This document shows positions 1 through 7,262 of a DNA stretch of 64,000 bases, piece after piece. This DNA comes from UBA8079 sp965205535. Lineage in GTDB: Bacteria > Pseudomonadota > Alphaproteobacteria > UBA6615. The position numbers and the translations under genes are program-made. The stretch is taken from assembly GCA_965205535.1 (NCBI GenBank), contig CBDBHH010000005.1, forward strand, positions 806,001 through 870,000, in the 5' to 3' direction. The notes under the pieces were generated by a model, which saw only the letters and a program-made list of their open reading frames with translations, made no database searches and was not told the origin of the DNA. The stretch's first letter is position 1; each line of letters starts with the position of its first letter.

Positions 1-852
1 CAGCCGCACTGGCTCATGGCGCTTGGCGGCAAGGCGCCCCAGCTCCTCCAGCAGGCCCGCGACGGAGTCGTGGACATCGTCTGGACCCTGCCAGGCTTCT
101 CACCGGGCCGCATGCCCGAGGTCGAGCCGTTCGAGCTGCCCTTCGTCCACAAGGATGCGCTTTCGACCACACTGGCTCTCCAGGATTTCCAGGCCAAGTA
201 TCTCGACAAGGCGCTTGCCCCCTATAAGCCGCTCCTGCTGCACAGCCATCAGGGCTTCCTCTTCCAGACCAAGGAACCGGTCCAGAAGATGGCGGATCTG
301 AAGGGCATGAAGTTGCGTGCCGCATCGCGTGGCGGTGTCTGGCTGCTCGAATCGCTCGGCGCCGTTGGCGTTGGCCTGCCCCTGCCGCAAATTCCCGCCG
401 CCCTTTCCAAGGGTGTCATCGACGGCGTGACCCTGCCGTTCGAGATTGCGCCGGCGGTAAAGACCCCCGATCTGGTCAGCCACTTCTCGAGCCTCGCGGG
501 CGCACAGCCCCGCCTGGGCACCAACGTGTTCACCTTCCTGATGAACAAGGCCAGCTACGACAAGCTGCCGCCGGACCTTCAGAAGGTGATCGACGATAAT
601 TCGGGCAGCAATATTGCCCGCCAGGCCGGCCAGAACTGGATCGATGTGGAGACCCCGGGCCGCAACGCCGTCGCGTCGAAGCCCAAGAACAAGTTCTACG
701 AGATCCCGGCGGCCGAGGTCGACAAGATGAAGGCGGCCTCACAGCCGGTGTTCGACCGCTGGTATGAAGAGGTCGGCAAGCGCGGCCTCGACGGCCCGGC
801 CATGGTCATCGATGCCCTCGACATGATCGAGAAGCATTCGGGCAACTCGTAA
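1..852 (+). CDS. dctP: TRAP transporter substrate-binding protein (DctP family), 5' partial
   Basis: The reading frame is open from base 1, so the signal peptide and N-terminal lobe lie outside the window; the first Met in view (base 16) is internal. About 283 residues remain. They resemble the DctP periplasmic solute receptor: the segment VQKMADLKGMKLRA followed by a region ending in PLPQIPAALSKGVIDG is the usual link from hinge to ligand site, where a conserved Arg (here in KLRA) normally pairs with a carboxylate. The protein would capture an organic acid in the periplasm and hand it to the two membrane subunits encoded next. The aromatic-catabolism genes downstream make an aromatic acid a reasonable substrate guess, but that is inference. 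Confidence 0.9.
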   Translation, partial: QPHWLMALGGKAPQLLQQARDGVVDIVWTLPGFSPGRMPEVEPFELPFVHKDALSTTLALQDFQAKYLDKALAPYKPLLLHSHQGFLFQTKEPVQKMADLKGMKLRAASRGGVWLLESLGAVGVGLPLPQIPAALSKGVIDGVTLPFEIAPAVKTPDLVSHFSSLAGAQPRLGTNVFTFLMNKASYDKLPPDLQKVIDDNSGSNIARQAGQNWIDVETPGRNAVASKPKNKFYEIPAAEVDKMKAASQPVFDRWYEEVGKRGLDGPAMVIDALDMIEKHSGNS

Positions 853-896
853 GGAAACCCCGTACGACCAACCCATGACCGTTCGGGTCTTCGCCG

Positions 897-1466
897 ATGA
901 GCGAACTATCATCTGAGAACGCCCGGCCCGCCGATACGGTGGGCCGGGTGCTTTACGCCATCGCGCGATGGCTCGCGGTCTTTGGCGGCATCGTTCTGTG
1001 CGCCATGGCCCTGCTGACGACCGTCAGCGTGACCGGACGCTCGCTGCTCAACAATCCGATCTCCGGCGATTTCGAGCTGGTGGCCATCGGCACGGGCCTC
1101 GCCGTCTTCGCCTTCCTGCCCTGGTGCCAATTGGTTCGCGGCAATGTTCTGGTCGATTTCTTCATGTCGGCCACCCCGCCGCGTGCACGCATCTTCGCCG
1201 ATGTGGTCGGCGGCATCGTCTATCTGGCCATTGCCACGCTCCTGACATGGCGGCTGATCTTCGGCGGTCTCGACATGTACGAGTACAACGAACTGTCGAT
1301 GACCATTAACTTCCCGCGCTGGACGACGTTCCCGGCCTCCTTTGTGATGATGACCTTCCTGGTGATCGTTGTCGTCTACACGATCGGCCGCAGCCTCGCG
1401 GAGCTCCGCGCCGGGCGTTACAGTCCCGACGTGGACGGCGGCACGCCGGACGAACCGCAACCATGA
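897..1466 (+). CDS. dctQ: TRAP transporter small permease (DctQ)
   Basis: A 189-residue membrane protein with four hydrophobic segments (roughly residues 18-45, 56-75, 95-120 and 140-165), the expected topology and length of the TRAP small membrane subunit. It partners DctM in the inner membrane. It starts 44 bases after the receptor gene and its stop overlaps the start of dctM by four bases (ATGA), so the three genes are surely one transcription unit. Confidence 0.92.
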   Translation: MSELSSENARPADTVGRVLYAIARWLAVFGGIVLCAMALLTTVSVTGRSLLNNPISGDFELVAIGTGLAVFAFLPWCQLVRGNVLVDFFMSATPPRARIFADVVGGIVYLAIATLLTWRLIFGGLDMYEYNELSMTINFPRWTTFPASFVMMTFLVIVVVYTIGRSLAELRAGRYSPDVDGGTPDEPQP

Positions 1467-2782
1467 GCGGCCTCGAAATCGGGCTGATCGGCTTCGGCGC
1501 CCTGCTGATCCTGCTGGCCGTGCGCATTCCCATCGGGGTGGCGATGCTCGGCGTCGGCATCGTCGGCTATGTCACGATCGCCGGCGAGGTCGCGCTGTTC
1601 AGCTATCTCAAGACCGAAACCTACTGGCGCTTCACCAGCGACAGCCTCTCGGTGGTCCCGCTGTTCCTGCTGATGGGCCAGTTCGCCGCCAAGGCCGGGC
1701 TCAGCCAGGCCCTGTTCTCCGCGGCCTATACCTGGCTCGGGCATCATCGGGGCGGCGTTGCCATGGCCGCCGTCGGCGGCTGCGCCGGGTTCGGCGCAAT
1801 CAGCGGCTCCTCGCTTGCCACCTCGGCCACCATGGGCCAGGTCGCCCTGCCCGAACTGCGGCGGTTCAACTATTCCGGCGCCCTGGCCACGGGCACCCTG
1901 GCCGCCGGCGGCACCCTGGGCATCCTGATTCCGCCCTCGATCGTGTTGATCATCTATGCGGTGATGGTCGAGGCGAATGTGGCGACACTTTTCCAGGCGG
2001 CGTTCATTCCCGGTGTCCTCGCAGCACTGGGTTACATGGCGGTGATCGCCATCGTCGTGCGGGTAAACCCCGAGGCGGGTCCCGCCGGCCCGACGGCGAG
2101 CCGGGCGGAGAAATGGTCGGCGCTGCTGGAAATCTGGCCGGTGCTGCTGATCTTCATCCTGGTCATGGGCGGCATCTATTTCGGGATTTTCACCCCCACC
2201 GAAGGTGCGGGCGTGGGCGCGTCGGGCACCTTCCTGATCGCCGTGACCCGCGGCGGCATGCGTTGGAAAGGTTTCGTCGAGGCCCTGCTCGGAACTGCAC
2301 AGACGACGGCGATGATCTTCCTCATCCTGCTCGGCGCGGCCATCTTCAACGCCTTTCTGGGCTTCTCCGAATTGCCGATCTTCGCCGCAGATTTCTTCGG
2401 CAGTTCCGGGCTCCCGCCGCTGACGATCCTGTTTGGCATGATCGTGCTCTACATCCTCCTCGGCTTCGTCATGGATTCCCTGTCCATGATTTTCCTGACC
2501 GTTCCGATTTTCTGGCCGATCATCGCTGGCTTGGATTTCGGTATGAGCCCGGAAGAGACCAAACTCTGGTTCGGGATCATTTCGCTGATCGTTGTCGAGA
2601 TGGGACTGATCACGCCGCCGGTCGGCCTCAATGTGTTCATTATCAACTCCATGGCCCGCGACGTGCCGATGATCGAGACCTTCAAGGGGGTCATCCCCTT
2701 CTTCATGTCCGACATCGTCCGCGTCGTGATCCTCATCTTCTTGCCCGGAATTACGCTTATCCTGCCGCGCCTGTTGAACTGA
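1463..2782 (+). CDS. dctM: TRAP transporter large permease (DctM)
   Basis: 439 residues, almost entirely hydrophobic with about 11-12 membrane segments, matching the sodium-coupled large subunit of TRAP importers. The glycine-rich stretch GAISGSSLATSATMGQVALP (residues about 110-130) and the later LITPPVGLNVFIINS are family hallmarks of the transport core. It overlaps dctQ by four bases and ends the transporter unit; 88 bases with a strong promoter-like element separate it from the next gene. Confidence 0.93.
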   Translation: MSGLEIGLIGFGALLILLAVRIPIGVAMLGVGIVGYVTIAGEVALFSYLKTETYWRFTSDSLSVVPLFLLMGQFAAKAGLSQALFSAAYTWLGHHRGGVAMAAVGGCAGFGAISGSSLATSATMGQVALPELRRFNYSGALATGTLAAGGTLGILIPPSIVLIIYAVMVEANVATLFQAAFIPGVLAALGYMAVIAIVVRVNPEAGPAGPTASRAEKWSALLEIWPVLLIFILVMGGIYFGIFTPTEGAGVGASGTFLIAVTRGGMRWKGFVEALLGTAQTTAMIFLILLGAAIFNAFLGFSELPIFAADFFGSSGLPPLTILFGMIVLYILLGFVMDSLSMIFLTVPIFWPIIAGLDFGMSPEETKLWFGIISLIVVEMGLITPPVGLNVFIINSMARDVPMIETFKGVIPFFMSDIVRVVILIFLPGITLILPRLLN

Positions 2783-2807
2783 TCCGGCCCGGCAACCGGC
2801 CCGTATT

Positions 2808-2846
2808 TTAGTTTGTATTGACAATAATTAGTGTTACAAACTAATT
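2808..2846 (+). promoter_or_regulatory. Promoter with nested inverted repeats before the aromatic operon
   Basis: A consensus -35 box TTGACA lies at 2818-2823 with a weak -10 (TAATTC, 2842-2847) about 18 bases on. The box is framed by a perfect 10-base inverted repeat, TTAGTTTGTA (2808-2817) and TACAAACTAA (2835-2844). A second perfect repeat, AATTAGT (2826-2832) and ACTAATT (2840-2846), shares the right arm. TTAGT occurs twice exactly 20 bases apart. This AT-rich patch in GC-rich DNA looks like a repressor operator of the GntR or MarR kind over the promoter of the reductase gene at 2871. No regulator gene for it lies in the window. Confidence 0.6.
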
Positions 2847-2870
2847 CATCCTGCTACAATCGGGCCCGCC

Positions 2871-3899
2871 ATGGCTTTCTCCGTCAAAATCAAGCAATCG
2901 GATGCACCCCTCGACGTCGAGATGGGCGATACGATTCTCACCGCCGCGCTGGCCGCCGGTGTGTCCTATCCCCATGGCTGCCAGTCGGGGAACTGCGGCG
3001 CGTGCAAGTCGCGTCTGCATTCCGGCGAGATCGAGATGTCGCCCTACTCGGACTATGCGCTGACCGACGACGAGAAAGAGTCGGGCCTTATCCTTGCCTG
3101 CCGCGCCGTGCCCTGGAGCGAATGCGAAGTCGCATGGCTGGAGCAGGACGAGGTCATTTCCCATCCCCTGCGCAAGCTCGACTGCAAGGTCGTCACGCTG
3201 GAACACCTGACCCACGACATCGCCCGTGTGCGCCTGTCGATCGAGGCCCATGGCCCGTTTGAATTCACGGCCGGCCAGTATGCCCGCCTGCACTTTCCCG
3301 GCCAGCCGCCCCGCGACTATTCGATGGCAAGCCTGCCCGATGAAGACGTCCTCGAATTTCACATCCGGATGGTGCCTGACGGCGGAGTCAGCAGCTTCGT
3401 TTATCAGGAACTGAAGGTCGACGACGACGTTCGCGTCGAGGGGCCGTACGGGATCTCGTATCTGCGCGAGAAGCATACCGGCCCGATGGTGGCGCTCGCG
3501 GGCGGTTCCGGCCTCGCGCCGGTAAAATCGATCGTCGAATCCGCGCTCGCGGCGGGCGCCGAACAGCCCATCCATATGTATTTTGGTGTCCGCGCCGAAC
3601 AGGATGTCTATCTGGAAGATCACTTCCGGACACTGGCCGCGACCCACGAGAACTTCTCGTTCGAAATCGTCCTGTCCGAGCCGGAAGGCGCGACCGACCG
3701 GCGCAGCGGGTATCTTTCGGACGTGATGGCCGATGACTTCGACGATCTGGACGGCTCCAAAGCCTATCTGGCCGGCCCGCCGGTCATGGTCGAAACCTGC
3801 GTCGGCAAGCTCAAGGAGATGCGCGTGCGCGACGAGGATTGTCACGCGGATGCGTTTTATACCGAAGCCGAGAAGGCAGAACTCGAGGAGGAATCATGA
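2871..3899 (+). CDS. 2Fe-2S ferredoxin/FAD/NAD(P)H oxidoreductase of an oxygenase
   Basis: 342 residues in three modules. A plant-type ferredoxin domain (1-90) has cysteines at 37, 42, 45 and 77 (C-X4-C-X2-C...C) for a 2Fe-2S cluster. A flavin domain (100-200) has the FAD motif RDYS at 148-151. An NAD(P)-binding domain (205-335) opens with GGSGLAP at 211-217. This order is that of the reductase components of phenol hydroxylase, benzoate and naphthalene dioxygenases and CDP-glucoseen reductase. It would pass electrons from NAD(P)H to an oxygenase, most simply the diiron protein encoded two genes downstream. It overlaps the next gene by four bases (ATGA). No clear ribosome site precedes the ATG. 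Confidence 0.92.
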   Translation: MAFSVKIKQSDAPLDVEMGDTILTAALAAGVSYPHGCQSGNCGACKSRLHSGEIEMSPYSDYALTDDEKESGLILACRAVPWSECEVAWLEQDEVISHPLRKLDCKVVTLEHLTHDIARVRLSIEAHGPFEFTAGQYARLHFPGQPPRDYSMASLPDEDVLEFHIRMVPDGGVSSFVYQELKVDDDVRVEGPYGISYLREKHTGPMVALAGGSGLAPVKSIVESALAAGAEQPIHMYFGVRAEQDVYLEDHFRTLAATHENFSFEIVLSEPEGATDRRSGYLSDVMADDFDDLDGSKAYLAGPPVMVETCVGKLKEMRVRDEDCHADAFYTEAEKAELEEES

Positions 3900-4852
3900 G
3901 CGCCGACACTGAAGACGGGCGGCTCGACGGTCGCGTTGCCATCGTCAGCGGCGCGGGCCGGGGCATCGGCCTGGCCATCGCGCAGTCGCTGGCCGCGCGC
4001 GGCGCCCAGGTCGTGATCGCAGACAATGGCGGCGATGTGGGCGGCCAGGATGCCGATCCGTCGGTCGCCGAGGCTGCGGCTGCCGCCATCGGCGAAAATG
4101 CCGTGGCCTTCACCACCTCGATCGCCAGCGCCGACGGTGCGCGTGCTGCCGTCGAATGTGCCACCGAGAATTTCGGCGGGCTCGACATCCTGGTGAACAA
4201 CGCCGCCATCCTGCGCGACGGTTTCATCTTCAAGTCCGACCCGGACGACTTTCGCGACGTGATCGAGACCAACCTGTGCGGCGCCTGGTACCTGGCGAAT
4301 GCGGCCACCCCGGTGATGCGCGCCCAGGCCAAGGAAGGACACGGCGGCGCGCCCTATGACTGGGGTCGGATCGTCAACATCACCTCTTCGGCGGGTCTGT
4401 ATGGCAACTTTGGCCAGTCGGCCTACGCCTCGGCCAAGTCCGGCATGATCGGCCTGACCCGCGTCGCGGCCATGGATCTGGGCCGCGCCGGGATTACCGT
4501 CAACGCGATCGCCCCTTTCGCGGCGACACGGGTCACAGACATGATCGTGCCCGCCAATGACGAGCAGGCCGCCTACAAGGAACGCGCGCTTAAACTTTCA
4601 CCCGACCATGTGGCCACGGCTGTCGCCTGGCTGTGCCAGCCCGAAAGCCAGTCCATCACGGGCCAAATCTTCGGCGTGCGCGGCCGCGAGCTGTTCCTGT
4701 TTTCCCAACCGCGCCCCGTGGCAACCCTGTCGCGTGACGATCAGGACTGGGATGTTGCCGGACTGGTCGCGGCAGCGCCCGACGAATTCAGTGCCAACTA
4801 CACCGACCTCACCACGGATCTGGAATCCTTCAATACGGATCCCAAGGTTTAA
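3896..4852 (+). CDS. SDR-family oxidoreductase, hydroxyacyl-CoA dehydrogenase-like
   Basis: 318 residues of the short-chain dehydrogenase/reductase type: cofactor motif GAGRGIG near residue 18, NNAA near 100, and a catalytic Ser/Tyr/Lys set in SSAGLYGNFGQSAYASAKSG. It is longer than a classical SDR (about 250 residues); the extra helix region and C-terminal tail resemble the (3R)-hydroxyacyl-CoA dehydrogenase module of multifunctional enzyme 2, which hints at a CoA-ester substrate. The start at 3896 is chosen because it overlaps the upstream stop as ATGA and follows GAGGAG closely. The substrate is unknown; it sits between a reductase and an oxygenase. Confidence 0.85.
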   Translation: MSADTEDGRLDGRVAIVSGAGRGIGLAIAQSLAARGAQVVIADNGGDVGGQDADPSVAEAAAAAIGENAVAFTTSIASADGARAAVECATENFGGLDILVNNAAILRDGFIFKSDPDDFRDVIETNLCGAWYLANAATPVMRAQAKEGHGGAPYDWGRIVNITSSAGLYGNFGQSAYASAKSGMIGLTRVAAMDLGRAGITVNAIAPFAATRVTDMIVPANDEQAAYKERALKLSPDHVATAVAWLCQPESQSITGQIFGVRGRELFLFSQPRPVATLSRDDQDWDVAGLVAAAPDEFSANYTDLTTDLESFNTDPKV

Positions 4853-4870
4853 ACGACAGGAGAGCAACCC

Positions 4871-5584
4871 ATGAGCATCAATCCCGGAGATTCCGTCGAA
4901 ACCTCCCGCGAGTTGCAGGACGCCCCCGAAGAGTTCCGGGTCGCCGTCGAAAAGATCGTCATCAGCCACGCCGTGAATGAGCTCTACGGCGCCCAGGTGT
5001 TCGACGAACCCGCCATCGCGCTGGCACCGACACCCTATTCGAAATGGCTGACCTGCCGGGTCGCCATGGAGGAGTATGGCCACCATGTCCGGTTCCGCGA
5101 GCTGGGAGAAGAGATCGGCATTCCCGCCGAGCGCATGGTTCCCGGCGACAAGAAACCGCTGTCGATCTTCGAATTTCCGCTCGAATCCTGGGAGGAATTC
5201 TGCGTCATCAAGCTGCTGGCGGATCTCGCCGAAATCCTCCAGGTAGAGGATCTGGCCCAGTGCAAGTTCCTGCCCCTGCGGAACCTGTCGCGGATGACCA
5301 TGCCCGAAGAACGCTTCCACGCGCAGTTCGGCGAGGATTTCTGCAAGGAACTGATCCAGACGGAGGAAGGTCGCAAGGCGGTACAGGACGCGATAAACCG
5401 CTATTTCCCCATCCTGCCGAAATTCTTCGGGCGCGCCGGCTCGAAGAACAACGAAATTTATCGCAAATGGGGGATCAAGCAGCGGACCAATGAGGATATG
5501 CTGGCCGACTATATCAATCGGGCGCGTGAGCTGGTTGAGGGAGAACTCAACCTGACACTGCCGGAGGTGGCGGAGGCGGCCTGA
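4871..5584 (+). CDS. PaaA-like ferritin-fold diiron oxygenase (phenylacetate-CoA epoxidase family)
   Basis: 237 residues of the phenylacetic-acid catabolic (PaaA/PaaC) family. A full set of likely diiron ligands is visible: Glu37, Glu68-x-x-His71, Asp118 and Glu147-x-x-His150, spaced as in a four-helix ferritin-like oxygenase. Because the ligands are complete it resembles the catalytic PaaA subunit rather than the inactive PaaC, but no PaaB, PaaC or PaaD gene is nearby. Known relatives oxidise aromatic rings of CoA thioesters. A good ribosome site (AGGAG) lies 8 bases before the ATG. The reductase at 2871 is the obvious electron donor. The exact substrate cannot be read from sequence. Confidence 0.82.
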   Translation: MSINPGDSVETSRELQDAPEEFRVAVEKIVISHAVNELYGAQVFDEPAIALAPTPYSKWLTCRVAMEEYGHHVRFRELGEEIGIPAERMVPGDKKPLSIFEFPLESWEEFCVIKLLADLAEILQVEDLAQCKFLPLRNLSRMTMPEERFHAQFGEDFCKELIQTEEGRKAVQDAINRYFPILPKFFGRAGSKNNEIYRKWGIKQRTNEDMLADYINRARELVEGELNLTLPEVAEAA

Positions 5585-5621
5585 AAACCGCGCCCGGCCA
5601 CAGCATAAACGAGGAAGTCAT

Positions 5622-6668
5622 ATGAGCATCCGATCCGACGTACGCCCCGACCTGTTGCCCTACTACAAGGACGATTGCGACCCGAAGAATCTCGCGCCGC
5701 TCTGGGAAGTGCTGCACACCTTCGCCCGCAAGGAGCCCAAGAGCGACTGCGAGCCGTATATCTGGCACTACAACGAGATCCGCGACACGCTCATGAAGTC
5801 GGCGGACCTGATCACCGCCGAGCAGGCCGAACGTCGGGTGCTGATCCTCGAGAATCCGGGTATGCGCGGGCGCTACCGGGTGACGACCTCGTTGTTCGCC
5901 GGCCTGCAGCTGATCATGCCGGGCGAGATCGCGGCGGCCCACCGGCACACCCAGGCTGCCCTGCGCTTCATCGTCGAGGGATCCGGGGCCTATACCGCCG
6001 TCGACGGCGAGAAGACGATCATGGAAGAGGGAGATTTCGTGATCACCCCCTCCTGGACCTGGCACGACCATGGCAACGAGAGCGAAAATCCCATGGTCTG
6101 GCTGGACGGCCTCGACGTGCCCCTGGTCGAGACCCTCGACACCACATTCGCCGAACCCTATGGGGAGAAGAGCCAGGGCAATCCACGCCCGAGCGGCGAT
6201 TCCCTCGCGCGCTACGGCTCGGGACTGCTGCCGGTCGATCATGAGCAGCGCAGCCCGTCCTCGCCGATCTTCAACTACCCCTACACCCGCACCCGCGAGG
6301 CGCTCGAGACCATGCGCAAGACCGACGAGTGGGATCCCTGCCACGGCCTCAAGCTGCGCTACGTCAATCCCGACAACGGCGATTCCCCGATGCCGACCAT
6401 CGGCACCTTCATGCAGCTCCTGCCCAAGGGCTTCGAGACGGCGGGCTATCGATGCTCCGACGGCACCGTCTACTCCGTCGTCGAGGGGACCGGGAAATCG
6501 ATCATCGGCGACCAGACATTCGAATGGGGGCCGCGCGATCACTTCGTCGTCCCGTGCTGGGTGCCCCAGCGGCACATCGCCAGCGAGGACGCGGTGCTGT
6601 TCAGCTTCTCCGATCGCCCCGCGCAGCAGAAGCTGGGCCTCTGGCGCGAGGACCGCGGGAACGCCTGA
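5622..6668 (+). CDS. Gentisate 1,2-dioxygenase-like bicupin
   Basis: 348 residues, the usual length of gentisate 1,2-dioxygenase, with two cupin folds. The N-terminal cupin carries the iron site: His107 and His109 (AAHRHTQAALRF) and a third His in WTWHDHGNE (148 or 150). The C-terminal cupin (about 240-345) lacks such a triad, as in the family. The reaction would be oxygen-dependent ring opening of gentisate, or of a related 1-hydroxy-2-naphthoate or salicylate, to maleylpyruvate. GAGGAA lies about 8 bases before the ATG. The fumarylacetoacetase-family gene at 11444 could act after it. Confidence 0.85.
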   Translation: MSIRSDVRPDLLPYYKDDCDPKNLAPLWEVLHTFARKEPKSDCEPYIWHYNEIRDTLMKSADLITAEQAERRVLILENPGMRGRYRVTTSLFAGLQLIMPGEIAAAHRHTQAALRFIVEGSGAYTAVDGEKTIMEEGDFVITPSWTWHDHGNESENPMVWLDGLDVPLVETLDTTFAEPYGEKSQGNPRPSGDSLARYGSGLLPVDHEQRSPSSPIFNYPYTRTREALETMRKTDEWDPCHGLKLRYVNPDNGDSPMPTIGTFMQLLPKGFETAGYRCSDGTVYSVVEGTGKSIIGDQTFEWGPRDHFVVPCWVPQRHIASEDAVLFSFSDRPAQQKLGLWREDRGNA

Positions 6669-7235
6669 ATGACCGACCCTGTCGCGGCGCTCGCCGACTT
6701 CCCCCTGCGACTGCGCATGGCGTCATGGTTTTCCTTCGTCGGCACGCCTTTGTCTGAGGCCGAACGCGCGGACATCACCGAATACACCCGGTCCCTCGGC
6801 CTCGGCGACTTGCAGCTCAAGGAGCTCACTGAATGGCGCGCGGCCGAGGACTGCATCAAGCAGACCGACTGGGACGCCGATTGGTGGAACGCCGAGGAAG
6901 AACGCCGCAAGACCCTGCTCGACCAGGCGACGGCAAAGGTCGGCGACATGGCGCTGACTCACGCGCTCACCAGTTTGTCCGACAAGGTTTCCGACATCGT
7001 ACATGGTGCTGCGGCCGTCGCCGCGTCGCGCGGCGGTGTTGCCGACCAGGGTCTCACCCGGTCTGCGGCCGGGGCCGCCACCATGTCCGCCTATCAGGCC
7101 GCCGTGGAAAAGGCCGCCGGCATCGACGGCGCGGCCAACGACAATAGCGGCCTCGCCTTCGCCGCGAAGTTCCGCCTGTTCGAGGGCGGTCACTGGCCGC
7201 TCTGCGTACGCGGCGGCGCCATCTACGTCTTCTAG
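6669..7235 (+). CDS. Hypothetical protein in the aromatic operon
   Basis: 188 residues that I do not recognise. The start directly follows the stop of the dioxygenase gene (TGA then ATG), so translation is probably coupled. There is no signal peptide, no membrane segment and no obvious metal or nucleotide motif. The N-terminal half is rich in Trp and charged residues (DWDADWWNAEEE); the C-terminal half is Ala-rich and predicted helical, ending in a hydrophobic GGHWPLCVRGGAIYVF. Its place between the dioxygenase and a CoA-ligase subunit suggests an accessory or assembly role in the same pathway, but this is only context. Confidence 0.7.
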   Translation: MTDPVAALADFPLRLRMASWFSFVGTPLSEAERADITEYTRSLGLGDLQLKELTEWRAAEDCIKQTDWDADWWNAEEERRKTLLDQATAKVGDMALTHALTSLSDKVSDIVHGAAAVAASRGGVADQGLTRSAAGAATMSAYQAAVEKAAGIDGAANDNSGLAFAAKFRLFEGGHWPLCVRGGAIYVF

Positions 7236-7262
7236 GCAAACAACAAACCCGCGAGCCGAATA

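Noticed and set aside
2783..2805. Terminator after dctM
   Set aside because: GGCCCGG and CCGGCCC can pair only imperfectly and no T run follows on a good stem; not convincing.
1418..2824. Long minus-strand open frame opposite dctM
   Set aside because: It is a shadow of the GC-rich dctM codons: composition is His/Asp/Gln/Arg-rich, there are no family motifs, and dctM itself is clear.
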